Positions 45,230-55,269 of a stretch of 64,000 nt of DNA are shown here, one piece after another. Both the position numbers and the translations under genes were made by a program. The stretch covers positions 185,625-249,624 of the forward strand of contig NMRB01000506.1 of assembly GCA_002633025.1 (NCBI GenBank), in the 5' to 3' direction. Source of the stretch: Notospermus geniculatus. Taxonomy: Eukaryota; Nemertea; Pilidiophora; Heteronemertea; Lineidae. Every line of letters starts with the position of its first letter. The first letter of the stretch is position 1. The notes under the pieces are model-generated. The model saw only the letters and a list, made by a program, of their open reading frames with translations. It made no database searches and was not told the DNA's origin.

Positions 45230-46136
45230 CATCGTGTGCAAAGGCGGAGACGGATTTTTTGCCGCCAACGCAGATCAAACATGTTTGAAATGACGTTGCG
45301 CCGCATCTACAGGATGCAAATTTGCAATCGTGTGCGACGGATGACGCACCGTGTGCGGTGACAGGATGCTGAGACAAAAAGCTCCTATGGAGCCAATGTC
45401 GGAGACAAAATTACACTCGTGTGCAGCAGGCTTTACGTCTTCGGTCGCAGAGCCGTCCTGCAGGGATAGAAAGTTGTGCGGGGTTCCTCATCCCGTTGGG
45501 GTAGATGTGCGACTTTTCTGAATACTTTTGAACAAATAAAGTCCCTATTTACATTATTTACAATGTTGTGTCAAAATGAATTTCGCTTCCGTCTGAATCA
45601 ACTGGAAAATAGCTGAGCACAACACTTCGACATCCCCAACACTGACAGCTGACTGATATAGAACAATCGGAGACAAAATTTCGTCCACTCACGTCTTCGC
45701 TTATGCCAACCGAAAGCCCGCAGCACATGGGGCAATGGTGACTTTACTGCCGTTAGAGGCCGCCTGTTAGCGGTCCAGGAACGTCACAAAATGTGACGTC
45801 ACAGACGTAAGTCAAGGCCTTCACGTTATTATGGATGACGTCGTGGCGTGCGCTTCTCTGTGACGTCATGACGTTCCAGGACCGCTAACTAGTGGTGGCC
45901 TCTAACGGTAGGAAGGTCTCCCATTTGCTGCAACAAACATTGCGCCTGTCCGGTGGACAGCAACCCTTCTTGCTTGCGGGACATGCGATGGGCAATAAAA
46001 ATCAAACATGTTTGATTGGGTCAGCAAGCTGCGCGCAGGCAATGAACTTTTCATAAAATCCCACACGGAGCAATTTTGTTGGTTGCCACTAAATTGCAAT
46101 GAGCAATAAACGTTGCCTCTCGCGCTGTGAGGTAAA
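45230..46136. repeat. Direct duplication, copy 2 (begins directly after an N)
   Basis: Second copy of 43931-44775, including the foldback at 45749-45910. It carries extra sequence with CAAACATGTTTGATTGGG near 46006 that copy 1 lacks. Confidence 0.9.
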
Positions 46137-46429
46137 TATGGGCCTACTGTTTGTTTACAAAACTTTACCGCATGGATGAATGGCCGGGGCTGTCTCTTAT
46201 AGCAACGGTGCCATATTATTGTCTCAAATCCACGTTTTCCATCCAATTTTGCTTAGGCCTACAATATCGTCCATTACCTCTGCCGACAAAAAAACATCAT
46301 TGTAGAAGGCAGCGGGTTGTGCATCGTCCAAAGATAATGAAAGCCAAGAACAATCTGAACATCCACGCCCAGATAACATCCCTGGGAAATTAATTAAGAA
46401 ATCTCCAGTTTTGCCCCAGGGGGCTCATT

Positions 46430-47743
46430 TCATGACCGAACACCAGTAACAATAGCAATTTGTATATAAACAACTAAAGCAAATAGGAAAGTTAACCCAG
46501 GAAATGAAAGCGTGGATGCGGTGCCGCCGGAACGTTCTAAAGATGGCTTAGCAATGTTGTACGTAGCGCAAGACATTTCCTCCCCATGATGAGGGTCGTG
46601 CATTTCAAAATCATCGTCATGTACATGCACATGTGCACTGTTCTCCCTGCACGGACAATCGTATTTTTTCGTCGGATCGTCATCACCGCACGTCTCGGAC
46701 GCAACTGTTGTAAATGTGTGCACGGAATCATGGGATGTGTGTACTTCCGGTTCCTCCATAAGCGGAACTCGGCGCCATTTTCTCGGCGTCATGCACTCTC
46801 CATGCAGCGTCAACTGTCTATGCTTGGTCAGATTGTACACACTGCAGTCACAGTGTATAGGATTTCCGTGGAGGTGTATTATTGAGGATTCAAAAAAGCA
46901 AGGGTCTTTCAAAAAATCTAACCTCTTTATCTTATTTTCGTGTAAATCTAAATATATTGGCATAGGGTGTCCACTGAATGCGTCGGGAGCAATATGGCGG
47001 ATGTAGTTGTTATCAAAAATATAATGTGTGAACCGATTCCGCGGAAGCCCGGCGAAAGTATGATTGTACAGCCCTCTGAAACCGTTATCCTGAAGTTCTA
47101 AGTTGTCCAAGCGGCGGAGCTTTGCAAGCGACGCAGTCGGAATCTCCGTCAAACCGACACCGTTCAGTTTCAAATCCTTCAAACTATTTTCCAAGCCTCT
47201 GAACATATTCTCAGTGAATTGCAACGGATTCCTGCTCAAGTCTAAGAAGTGTAATTTCGACAGGTGGTTGAAAAAATTCGATGGTACGCTCCTGATGTGA
47301 TTCCGTGCAAGCGACAGGTCTATTAATTCCGGAGTGTACTCGAAAACTCGAGGGATATGCGTCAAATTACATCCGCTCAACACCAATGTCTTCAAACCGT
47401 CGACGCCTTGAAACGCATCCAATTCAAACTTTGTAATTGGGTTATTATCAAGGTAGATTTCAGAGATGTTTAAACCGACGAACTGCCGCCCGAGGACTTC
47501 GCGAATTCTATTCCCCGTGAGGACGATACGTTGAATTTTCACGTTCACAAGACTAGGAAATGTTGGAATCGACAATAGCCCTCTTCTAGAACAGTCTATA
47601 ATCATGGCGTCCTCGGCCTCTGGGTCATAATGGCGGGAATTAATGCATCTGCAGGGGACTTTCGGGTGGCATCGTCTGTACGCATGCGTCGCTGTGATCA
47701 ATGCCCACGTGACCAACACCATGCACCAGTTCGCCGACGACAT
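46430..47743 (-). CDS. Secreted or GPI-anchored leucine-rich-repeat protein
   Basis: 437 residues in one exon. Residues 1-21 are a signal peptide. C25, C31, C33 and C51 form an N-terminal cysteine cap. About ten LRRs follow (residues 71-295; for example SEIYLDNNPITKF, LIDLSLARNHIRSV, LHFLDLSRNPLQF). A C-terminal cap has NPIHCDC with C317 and C352. A His/Asp-rich patch (HVHVHDDDFEMHDPHHGEE) and a hydrophobic tail (411-434) with almost nothing after it suggest a GPI signal or a membrane anchor. LRR proteins of this build act in cell adhesion, guidance or receptor complexes; I cannot assign an ortholog. The ATG has context AAACATGTC. Its 5' UTR is spliced (acceptor at 47835), and it lies head to head with the membrane-protein gene at 49309. 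Confidence 0.9.
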   Translation of the reverse strand: MSSANWCMVLVTWALITATHAYRRCHPKVPCRCINSRHYDPEAEDAMIIDCSRRGLLSIPTFPSLVNVKIQRIVLTGNRIREVLGRQFVGLNISEIYLDNNPITKFELDAFQGVDGLKTLVLSGCNLTHIPRVFEYTPELIDLSLARNHIRSVPSNFFNHLSKLHFLDLSRNPLQFTENMFRGLENSLKDLKLNGVGLTEIPTASLAKLRRLDNLELQDNGFRGLYNHTFAGLPRNRFTHYIFDNNYIRHIAPDAFSGHPMPIYLDLHENKIKRLDFLKDPCFFESSIIHLHGNPIHCDCSVYNLTKHRQLTLHGECMTPRKWRRVPLMEEPEVHTSHDSVHTFTTVASETCGDDDPTKKYDCPCRENSAHVHVHDDDFEMHDPHHGEEMSCATYNIAKPSLERSGGTASTLSFPGLTFLFALVVYIQIAIVTGVRS

Positions 47744-47745
47744 GT

Positions 47746-47829
47746 TTAGCGCATGCGTGTTCCATAGATTCGGCGTCTACATCCGGGTCCCTGTCGGTCC
47801 TTCTCTGTCTCAGTTCTGGCAACTGGCAT
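47746..47829 (-). promoter_or_regulatory. Upstream ORF in the LRR gene 5' UTR and UTR splice acceptor
   Basis: The exon starts at 47834 after TTTTGTACTTGCAG. An ATG five bases in opens a 27-codon frame that ends with TAA two bases before the main ATG. Tight termination next to the start codon could allow reinitiation or dampen translation. Confidence 0.6.
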
Positions 47830-47859
47830 CACACCTGCAAGTACAAAATATAAAAGAAA

Positions 47860-49298
47860 ATTAGGAACAGTGGCGAAATCAACGTTTTTTTCGTTTTAAT
47901 AGTGAGGTTAAGAAAGTGAACGATAAACGTAAACGTAAACGTTCTCTAAGAACTTTTGTCCAAACCCTATTCTTGTACATATCATGTCTGGAATAAAAAT
48001 ATGTTTAAACTAAACTAACGTAAACTACGACAATGACGTCACATGGTATGACGTCATTATCGCATCATTTACGTAGTTTGTTGTCTCGTGGCGGCCGACG
48101 TCACCCTTGGCATGTTTGATAAGAATATTCAAATCTATCTGTCAGTTGGTGGCAGAGCCTTCTCAGTTGGAGCCCCTCAGTTCTCCTCAGAACTCCCTGC
48201 ATCTGTGAGGAACTATACCTCTCTCAATTCCTAGGGTCAGTTGAAGCATTTTCTTTTCTGTGAGGCCTTTCAAACGCTTTGAGCGGCCAGTATTGGCTGG
48301 ATACTGCGCATGTTACATGTATTATTATTATGATTCAGGTGTGACTTTCTAGAAGCTGACTTTCCTGTATCTCGTGCAGAGTATCCAAAAGTGATGTTGG
48401 TTTAATCTTTAGGAGAAAAAATCCTTCAATAAGTCGACCAAAATCACGTTGTTTCTGTCGTCTGCAGTCTCTTCCTGGTCTCTGTCACGACTGTAACAAT
48501 TGGAAATTTTCAAATATAGGTCACTAGGAAAAGAGTCGTTGTGGCGGGCGGAAATCGACCCTTCAAGAGGAAATGTCGACAGGCGGCGGCCGCTAATTGT
48601 CTTTAAAATCGAGGCGCTTATTGCTGAATCTGTAGAGTTGTCCATCTTTTCGTCCTTACTCCACATTCAACTAAGCGGCACTGGAACAACACTGGTGATT
48701 CCACATCTTGGCCTAAAGGTAATCTTCCCTCCAATTCATTCGAATCTGAAGTTGATTTCACACGATCAACGCTGATCTAAGATTGCATGATAATTTTTAA
48801 TGACAATTTCTGCATCTTCACTCTCTTGACTGAAAATTGGCTGTTCACACAACAGATCTCACAAGCATTTTGGAGCAATGAACGGCAAGAGCAACTACTT
48901 CCAACAAGAAATTGATGATGGTGTGAAACCAATATCAAGTTCGATTTTTTCATGAACACAGACAATGCAATGATGTGTGCACGAAAACATCGAATTTCCT
49001 GCCATCGTGCGATGCATTAGATACACCAGATGGTGATGCAGGCAGGGCCGTATTTAAAGGGGGCGAGGGGGCAGTTGCCCCCCCCCCACAGCCAACCAAA
49101 AGACGAGATTTTCATGCGGATTTTGGGCAAAAAACGGCAAAAAGAGGTCTTCTGCCCCCCCTGGACCAAAAAGTTAAATACGGCCCTGGCAGGACATATA
49201 AATGTACGAACCTACATGTAAATACAAAAAAATTGTCGCAGAAATGAGTATCAACACCGTACAGGTAGTATAGTTCACTTTCTGGTATCTTTCTTTCA
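47860..49298. other. Intergenic or UTR-intron region between two divergent genes
   Basis: Probably contains the shared promoter zone and first untranslated exons of both genes. CRE-like TGACGTCA-type words occur at 48035-48060 (GACAATGACGTCACATGG, ATGACGTCATTATCG). A LINE remnant sits at 48130-48300. A small foldback with AGGGCCGTATTTAA and TTAAATACGGCCCT ends spans 49046-49189. Confidence 0.5.
48130..48300 (+). pseudogene. Non-LTR retrotransposon (LINE) 3' remnant
   Basis: Frame reads GGRAFSVGAPQF, ELPASVRNYTSLNS, stop, GQLKHFLFCEAFQTL, stop. This is the usual C-terminal tail of LINE reverse-transcriptase proteins (RAFS.AAP..WN.LP...R...SL..FK..LK..LF..). An internal stop shows it is dead. 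The similar TTTTGTCCAAACCCT...TGTCTGGAATAAAAATAT tails at 47957 and 55899 look like 3' ends of a related family. Confidence 0.65.
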
Positions 49299-49308
49299 GA
49301 AAAACAGT

Positions 49309-51651
49309 ATGAAGAAAAGATTAAGTGTGTGCTCACTGCCCCCGTGGCTGCTGGTCGTTTTATCGGTCAGTTCGACAGCAACAACGGATTCCCTCAACGC
49401 AACCCTGAACCAAAACCTGACGGAAGCAACGAATACAACGTGTTCTCTGAATATAGCAAATTTCAGTGAGACTCAGGAACAATTTGAGAACTTTCGAACG
49501 GCACAGACAGCAAGGATTATAAACATTCTCATATCCGGTATAGAATGGTCATCCTTCGAGAACGAATCCCTGGAAGTTTTCGACCCAAACTGGTGGGTAT
49601 GGACAACCGATGACATTTCCCCTCTGTTAAACGTGCCGGTGGATTACACAATGCTTACATTCGGACTTGCAAAGTGGGCCTTCATGGATTTAAAGGTGGA
49701 GTTCGTCAGCAGCCCTGCCGGTTGTGAGCGCGGATTGAAATTCGAGCAGGAGATTCAGATAGCGATGGAGTCAATTTTGCAACTGATGGGGGAGGCACAG
49801 CGCAACGACGGCTTCATTTGTCGAACTGTCTCTACAAAGGACAGTGTTTTAGTCAGGAAGATATGTTGCTCGAGGAAGGAGATACTTAATACTCCAGCCA
49901 GCCATAAGCGTGGGCGGTACTGTCACGGTGACCGAGAACCTATCGCATATATTAAAGTATATGGATACACCATCACCACACACATCCCCAAATTTGTCAT
50001 TTTAGGTTTCTTACTACTGATAAGCCTCTTCTGGTTGCTTGAGTTTTATTCACGAATGTACCCAAACGAAAAAAATGTAGAACGTCTCCTCAAAAAACGG
50101 GCGAAACTGGCGTATTTCTCACTCGGTGGCAAAAACAGTGAAATGACGAAGATGGCTGGAGGGACAATATTTGCCGAGAAGGATGAGTTGATGCGGTATA
50201 AAGGGAGTGTTAACATTGCCGACCTTGCTTTAGAGCACGGAGTCCGAAGTGAGTTATGTACTAAGATCAAGATGACGTCACTGTTTATTTTACAGTTCAT
50301 CATTGTGGCTTCCTGGCTTATATACTATTACGGCAAGCGTGAGACACTCAAACAATTTGATTCCACAAAGAAGATTTTCTACAACCTTCTTAATAACCCT
50401 TATAGTTGGATTTTCACGGATTCTTCATTAGGGCCGTTTAAGTTCGGATGTTTTCTCTTAGTGGTGCACATCCTAGTCACCATCCAGGTGATAGTTTGGT
50501 GGCTCCTCGAATTCCAAGCATGCTGGGAAGAATTTGTCAAGAGTTTGGGTTTGAGGGAATACGAACCACTGGGTAAACAACTGCATGGTAACATTGTGAA
50601 ATGTTTCAAATTTCTTCTCGGAGCGAGTCACGTTTTTTTGATTTTTTCGAATTGCTGCTTTATTTTTTGCTTGGTCAACAGCATAATAGCCGTAACTTAT
50701 TGTGTCGTAGGCACTGCTGATATCGTAGCCAGTTGGATAACTGGTTCTTTACTCACTTTGTATTATTCCTATCGATCGTATACAGAAGTACTGGATACAT
50801 ATACCGAGATTAAGCAATTAGTGTTCCAAATTTGTCGAGCCAAATACGCACTTCGGGCGATAGTTGTGGGAAAAAGGGAAATGTTTCTGCTGGACTACAG
50901 GGAAAAATCCATCACAGACAAAACTGGATCTTTCCAATTTGAAAGCAAAACATTCGATGGCCCGATTTGGTTCGTCAGGAGTGACACGGCTGAAGAGGTA
51001 CGTAGATCTAGATGTAAAGTACACGTATGTTGTAGGTCTAACACCATTAACAACTCCCGCTGCACCGACGGCGAAACAGAAAGCATTTTGAATGAATCAA
51101 ATGACATAAACACAGTGGAGATGCAAGACTGTGGACCATCGCGAGAGACCGTCAGGGACAGCAAACGGACGAAAGATACACGGGACTGTATTATAGATGC
51201 AATGATCAGTAGAGATATGCTTCGTGAAGTCTGCAGAAGAATTCGACCGATTCGCCGACGCGTCAGAAAAGCTCTCGTCAAATTCTTCTCCATATTCCTG
51301 TTTATGTGTTTGGTGATGTTGACAGCGGCCACGTTCACGCAAAACACAAGAAAGGCAGAGACCAGTGGCGTTATGAAAGCGTTGATGACCTTGTTAGCGG
51401 CCATGATACCAAAGTTGATCGAGATGATGTCACAAACAGACACTACTAGACGAATCAAGGCAGACTACTTGAAGTTCAAAATTGAGGAAATCCTTGCTAT
51501 CAGTCGCCCAGAGTTTATGGTCAAAATGGAAAACGTAAGTGAAACAACTACCCTGGAAGGGAACACAGCATTGGGCTCGGGAGAAGGAACAGGAGGGGGA
51601 ACACATGGGGAAGGCGACGAAGGTCGACGGTCTGAAGAGATAGGTGTCTAA
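49309..51651 (+). CDS. Multi-pass membrane protein of unknown family
   Basis: 780 residues in one exon. A splice acceptor TCTTTCTTTCAG ends at 49299, ten bases before the ATG, so the 5' UTR is split. Residues 1-25 are a signal peptide or signal anchor. Residues 26-225 are extracellular-like, with several N-glycosylation sites (NAT, NLT, NTT, NFS, NES) and paired cysteines (C139, C171, C186, C187, C205). Likely membrane segments: about 228-246, 322-341, 378-400, 435-465, 470-490, 656-676 and perhaps 688-705. Long basic cytoplasmic loops (247-320, 500-655) include RRIRPIRRRVRK. The C-terminal tail is Gly/Glu-rich and disordered. I considered DC-STAMP-type proteins, but saw neither their repeated cysteine pattern nor a terminal RING. 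No function is assigned. Confidence 0.85.
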   Translation: MKKRLSVCSLPPWLLVVLSVSSTATTDSLNATLNQNLTEATNTTCSLNIANFSETQEQFENFRTAQTARIINILISGIEWSSFENESLEVFDPNWWVWTTDDISPLLNVPVDYTMLTFGLAKWAFMDLKVEFVSSPAGCERGLKFEQEIQIAMESILQLMGEAQRNDGFICRTVSTKDSVLVRKICCSRKEILNTPASHKRGRYCHGDREPIAYIKVYGYTITTHIPKFVILGFLLLISLFWLLEFYSRMYPNEKNVERLLKKRAKLAYFSLGGKNSEMTKMAGGTIFAEKDELMRYKGSVNIADLALEHGVRSELCTKIKMTSLFILQFIIVASWLIYYYGKRETLKQFDSTKKIFYNLLNNPYSWIFTDSSLGPFKFGCFLLVVHILVTIQVIVWWLLEFQACWEEFVKSLGLREYEPLGKQLHGNIVKCFKFLLGASHVFLIFSNCCFIFCLVNSIIAVTYCVVGTADIVASWITGSLLTLYYSYRSYTEVLDTYTEIKQLVFQICRAKYALRAIVVGKREMFLLDYREKSITDKTGSFQFESKTFDGPIWFVRSDTAEEVRRSRCKVHVCCRSNTINNSRCTDGETESILNESNDINTVEMQDCGPSRETVRDSKRTKDTRDCIIDAMISRDMLREVCRRIRPIRRRVRKALVKFFSIFLFMCLVMLTAATFTQNTRKAETSGVMKALMTLLAAMIPKLIEMMSQTDTTRRIKADYLKFKIEEILAISRPEFMVKMENVSETTTLEGNTALGSGEGTGGGTHGEGDEGRRSEEIGV

Positions 51652-51731
51652 TCACTATCGAGGCTGCGTTTTACTTGTCCTCCGTTCATGTTTGTCTGAG
51701 GTGCTTCAGACATGATAAAGACACCGATCTA

Positions 51732-52478
51732 CAGAGTGAGTAAAAAAAACTACACACTTTTAAAAAGGCCCATTGTTTTATTGTGTACCAATAGGCCTAT
51801 ATACAATATATTTTGCTTGTACTTATGCAGCAAATCTTTCTGCATCTTTTAGTACCAGTCATGCTTGATTGGTTTTCATGGATGACCGCACAGGGGACAA
51901 ATAAGGGACAAGGGTGAAATCTGATCTGCGCCAACTGATCAGAGCTGGATATGAAATGGATAGCCAAGTAATTTTCTTGCCCCTGTTTACATAATCAGTC
52001 AATTCAAATCACACACAAATGCTCATAGGCCTCATTAGGCCTTCTTGGCACTGCAGCAGTATGGTGCGTCCACAATTCACTCCTCAGCAAAGAGGCTTCG
52101 TTGTCACTGAATATCACCGAACACAAAGTGTCACAGAGGTGTTGCGACGTTTTCGCCGCCAGTTTCCAAACTGTCGTCAAACAGTGTGAAATGGAAATGC
52201 CGTAAATGTTTTCGTCAATGTTTTAAAGTTTTACAGAGGGTATCCGCTGTGATTTTTGTTCACATCCAGCTCTGATCAGTTGGCGCAGATCAGATTTCAC
52301 CCTTGTCCCTTATTTGTCTCCTGTGCGGTCATCCATGAAAACTAATCAAGCATGACTGGTACCAAAAGATGCAGGAAGAGTTGCTGCATAAGTGCAAGCA
52401 AAATATATTGTATGAATTGGTACACAATAAAACAATGGGCCTTTTAAAAAGTGTCTAGTTTTTTTTTGACTCACTCTG
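51732..52478. mobile_element. Large foldback element L, 747 bp with arms of about 215 bp
   Basis: CAGAGTGAGTAAAAAAAACT at the left faces TTTTTTTTGACTCACTCTG at the right, and CCAACTGATCAGAGCTGG faces CCAGCTCTGATCAGTTGG at the inner arm ends. It begins about 80 bp after the membrane-protein stop codon, so it probably lies in or next to that gene's 3' UTR. A partner copy runs to 54414. Confidence 0.85.
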
Positions 52479-53561
52479 TATACGTCGACGACAGATGACT
52501 AAAGGCCTGTCTACACGATCATACATTTGTTCAAAACATCATCATACATTTGTGTGATGATGTTCATGGACAGATATTTGATTGTGTTGGCTGTTTTCCC
52601 AACAAACTTGAACAGCAACCAACGATGTTCAAATTTGTGTGATGATTTTCAGGACAAAATGTATGATCGTGTGGACTGTTTTCCCAACAAACCTGAACAT
52701 GTATGATGATGTTCAAATTTTTAGCTGCATGTTTCATCTTGCCAATGCAAAACATCCCCCCAAAAATGTGTGATGATGTTCAGGGACAAATGTATGATCG
52801 TGTGGACGGTTTTCCCAACAAACTTGAACAGCATCCAACATTATCCTTTCTCCATCATACTTCATCATACAATGTCCATGAATGTTGGACTGTAGATTGA
52901 AATCCACAACAAACTTGAACATCATCATGCAAGTGTATGATGCTGTTTTGAACAATGTATGATGATGTTCAAAATTTTAGCTGCATTGTCACAAGACAGA
53001 AATCGACACACAAACTTGGACATCATCATACAAATGTATGATGATGTTTTGAACAAATGTATGATCGTGTAGACAGGCCTTTTTTTGTTATCCAAGTACA
53101 TGTGTGGATACATTCTCGGTCCCTGGTTATTTGTAAATTACTCCGTAATCCCCCGATACAGTCCTATTACATTCCCGATTCGGCTCACAGAGTTCCAGCC
53201 TATTGTGTTGTTTTGATGGTACGATTACTTTTAGCCTCTTTTATGAAATGACGGAAATAGGTGGTGTGTAAAGTTTGGTTCAAGCAAACTTCGGCCAAGC
53301 AGTTGTTATTACAAGCCACGAGGCCCCACTTAAAGATGCTCTACTTTCCTGGTAAATGATTGGCATTAACAAGGCGGATGCTGTGCCAGACCAGGGCTGG
53401 ATTTCACAAAGAATCTTAAGTCTAAGAAAAAACTTAAGTCTGAAATGAAGTCATCTGATTTGCTGAAACCTGGTCACATGATGACTAAAGTCAATTAAGA
53501 TTCTTTGTGAAACTGGGCCCAGGTCATTCCATTTTAAGAAGTATGTCTGGGTCAGATTCCA
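51898..53561. repeat. Direct duplication around assembly gap, left copy
   Basis: Same order of sequence as 53832-54901 (right part of element L, GTATACGTCGACGACAGATG, then TCCAAGTACATGTGTGGATA to GTCTGGGTCAGATTCCA), with scattered substitutions and small indels. Includes the 130-bp foldback 53390-53520 (TTCACAAAGAATCTTAA / TTAAGATTCTTTGTGAA). Confidence 0.9.
52501..53083. mobile_element. TIR element M (583 bp, 53-bp perfect ends), absent from the partner copy
   Basis: AAAGGCCTGTCTACACGATC and AAACATCATCATACATTTGT belong to a 53-bp left end whose exact complement ends the element. The interior is tandem GTATGATGATGTTCA and TTTTCCCAACAAACTTGAAC units. The near-identical sequence at 54430-54445 runs GACTAACAGTATTTTTTGTT with no element. 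Confidence 0.9.
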
Positions 53562-53831
53562 NNNNNNNNNNNNNNNNNNNNNNNNNNNNNNNNNNNNNNN
53601 NNNNNNNNNNNNNNNNNNNNNNNNNNNNNNNNNNNNNNNNNNNNNNNNNNNNNNNNNNNNNNNNNNNNNNNNNNNNNNNNNNNNNNNNNNNNNNNNNNNN
53701 NNNNNNNNNNNNNNNNNNNNNNNNNNNNNNNNNNNNNNNNNNNNNNNNNNNNNNNNNNNNNNNNNNNNNNNNNNNNNNNNNNNNNNNNNNNNNNNNNNNN
53801 NNNNNNNNNNNNNNNNNNNNNNNNNNNNNNN
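53562..53831. other. Assembly gap (270 N)
   Basis: N run located exactly at the junction of the duplicated segments. Confidence 0.99.
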
Positions 53832-54901
53832 TAAGGGACAAGGGTGAAATCTGATCTGCGCCAACTGATCAGAGCTGGATATGAAATGGATAGCCAAGTA
53901 ATTTTCTTGCCCCTGTTTACATAATCAGTTAATTCAAATCACACACACTTGCTCATAGGCCTCATTAGGCCTTCTTGGCACTGCAGCAGTATGGTGCGTC
54001 CATAATTCACTCCTCAGCAAAGAGCCTTCGTTGTCACTGCATGAATATCACCGAACACAAAGTGTCACAGAGGTGTTGCGACGTTTTCGCCGCCAGTTTC
54101 CAAACTGTCGTCAAACAGTGTGAAATGGAAATGCCATAAATGTTTTCGTCAATGTTTTAAAGTTTTACAGAGGGTATCCGCTGTGATTTTTGTTCACATC
54201 CAGCTCTGATCAGTTGGCGCAGATCAGATTTCACCCTTGTCCCTTATTTGTCTCCTGTGCGGTCATGCATGAAAACCAATCAAGCATGACTGGTACCAAA
54301 AGATGCAGGAAGAGTTGCTGCATAAGTACAAGTAAAAAATATTGTATGAATTGGTACACAATAAAACAATGGGCCTTTTAAAAAAGTGTCTAGTTTTTTT
54401 TTTGACTCACTCTGTATACGTCGACGACAGATGACTAACAGTATTTTTTGTTATCCAAGTACATGTGTGGATACATTCTCGGTCCCTGGTTATTTGTAAA
54501 TTACTCCGTAATCCCCCATACAGTCCTATTACATTCCCGATTCGGCTCACAGGGTTCCAGCCTATTGTGTTGTTTTGATGGTACGATTACTTTTAGCCTC
54601 GGAAATAGGTGGTGTGTAAAGTTTAATTCAAGCAAACTTCGGCCAATAATACAAGCCACGAGGCCCCACTTAAAGATGCTCTACTTTCCTGGGTAAATGA
54701 TTGGCGCTAACAAGGCGGATGCTGTGCCAGACCAGGGCTGGATTTCACAAAGAATCTTAAGTCTAAGAAAAAACTTAAGTCTGAAATGAAGTCATCTGAT
54801 TTGCTGAAACCTGGTCACATGATGACTAAAGTCAATTAAGATTCTTTGTGAAACTGGGCCCAGGTCATCCATTTTAAGAAGTATGTCTGGGTCAGATTCC
54901 A
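53832..54901. repeat. Direct duplication around assembly gap, right copy
   Basis: Partner of 51898-53561, lacking element M. The foldback with TTCACAAAGAATCTTAA ends recurs at 54730-54862. Confidence 0.9.
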
Positions 54902-55211
54902 TGAATAGCGTATATAGCGACAAGTGACATAGAAATACAGGAATTCCTGTGTCCTAGTTTTCCACAAACAGACCACAACCAGTCACTGACTGTCAAATGA
55001 CTGGGGGTGGTGAAATAGGGTGCTTTGGCCGAAGTTTTTTTTAAAGGTAGGCTATGGAACCCTTATCTCAGCAAGGGTCTATGACATGTGTAAGGCTGTC
55101 CTTGATCTCAAAAGACAGTGATTCAGAATTGGATACTTTGCTCACAAAATCGCTGACACCAGTAGTGCCGATTGGTGAAGTCTGTTCCATTTATGATTTT
55201 GTGATTATAGT

Positions 55212-55268
55212 CCAAGTAATCAAAATATAGTCCCCACTGTGTGTGGGGACTATATTTTGATTACTTGG
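55212..55268. repeat. Perfect hairpin, 26-bp arms
   Basis: CCAAGTAATCAAAATATAGT starts the left arm. A 5-base TGTGT centre separates it from the exact complement. Confidence 0.85.
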
Positions 55269-55269
55269 T

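Noticed and set aside
49309-51651. Assignment to the DC-STAMP family
   Set aside because: Multi-pass with a cysteine-rich ectodomain, but the family's cysteine pattern and C-terminal RING-like cysteines are not visible. Left as unknown.
53451-53897. Open frames crossing the second N run
   Set aside because: Same reason: the frame exists only because N codons are not stops.
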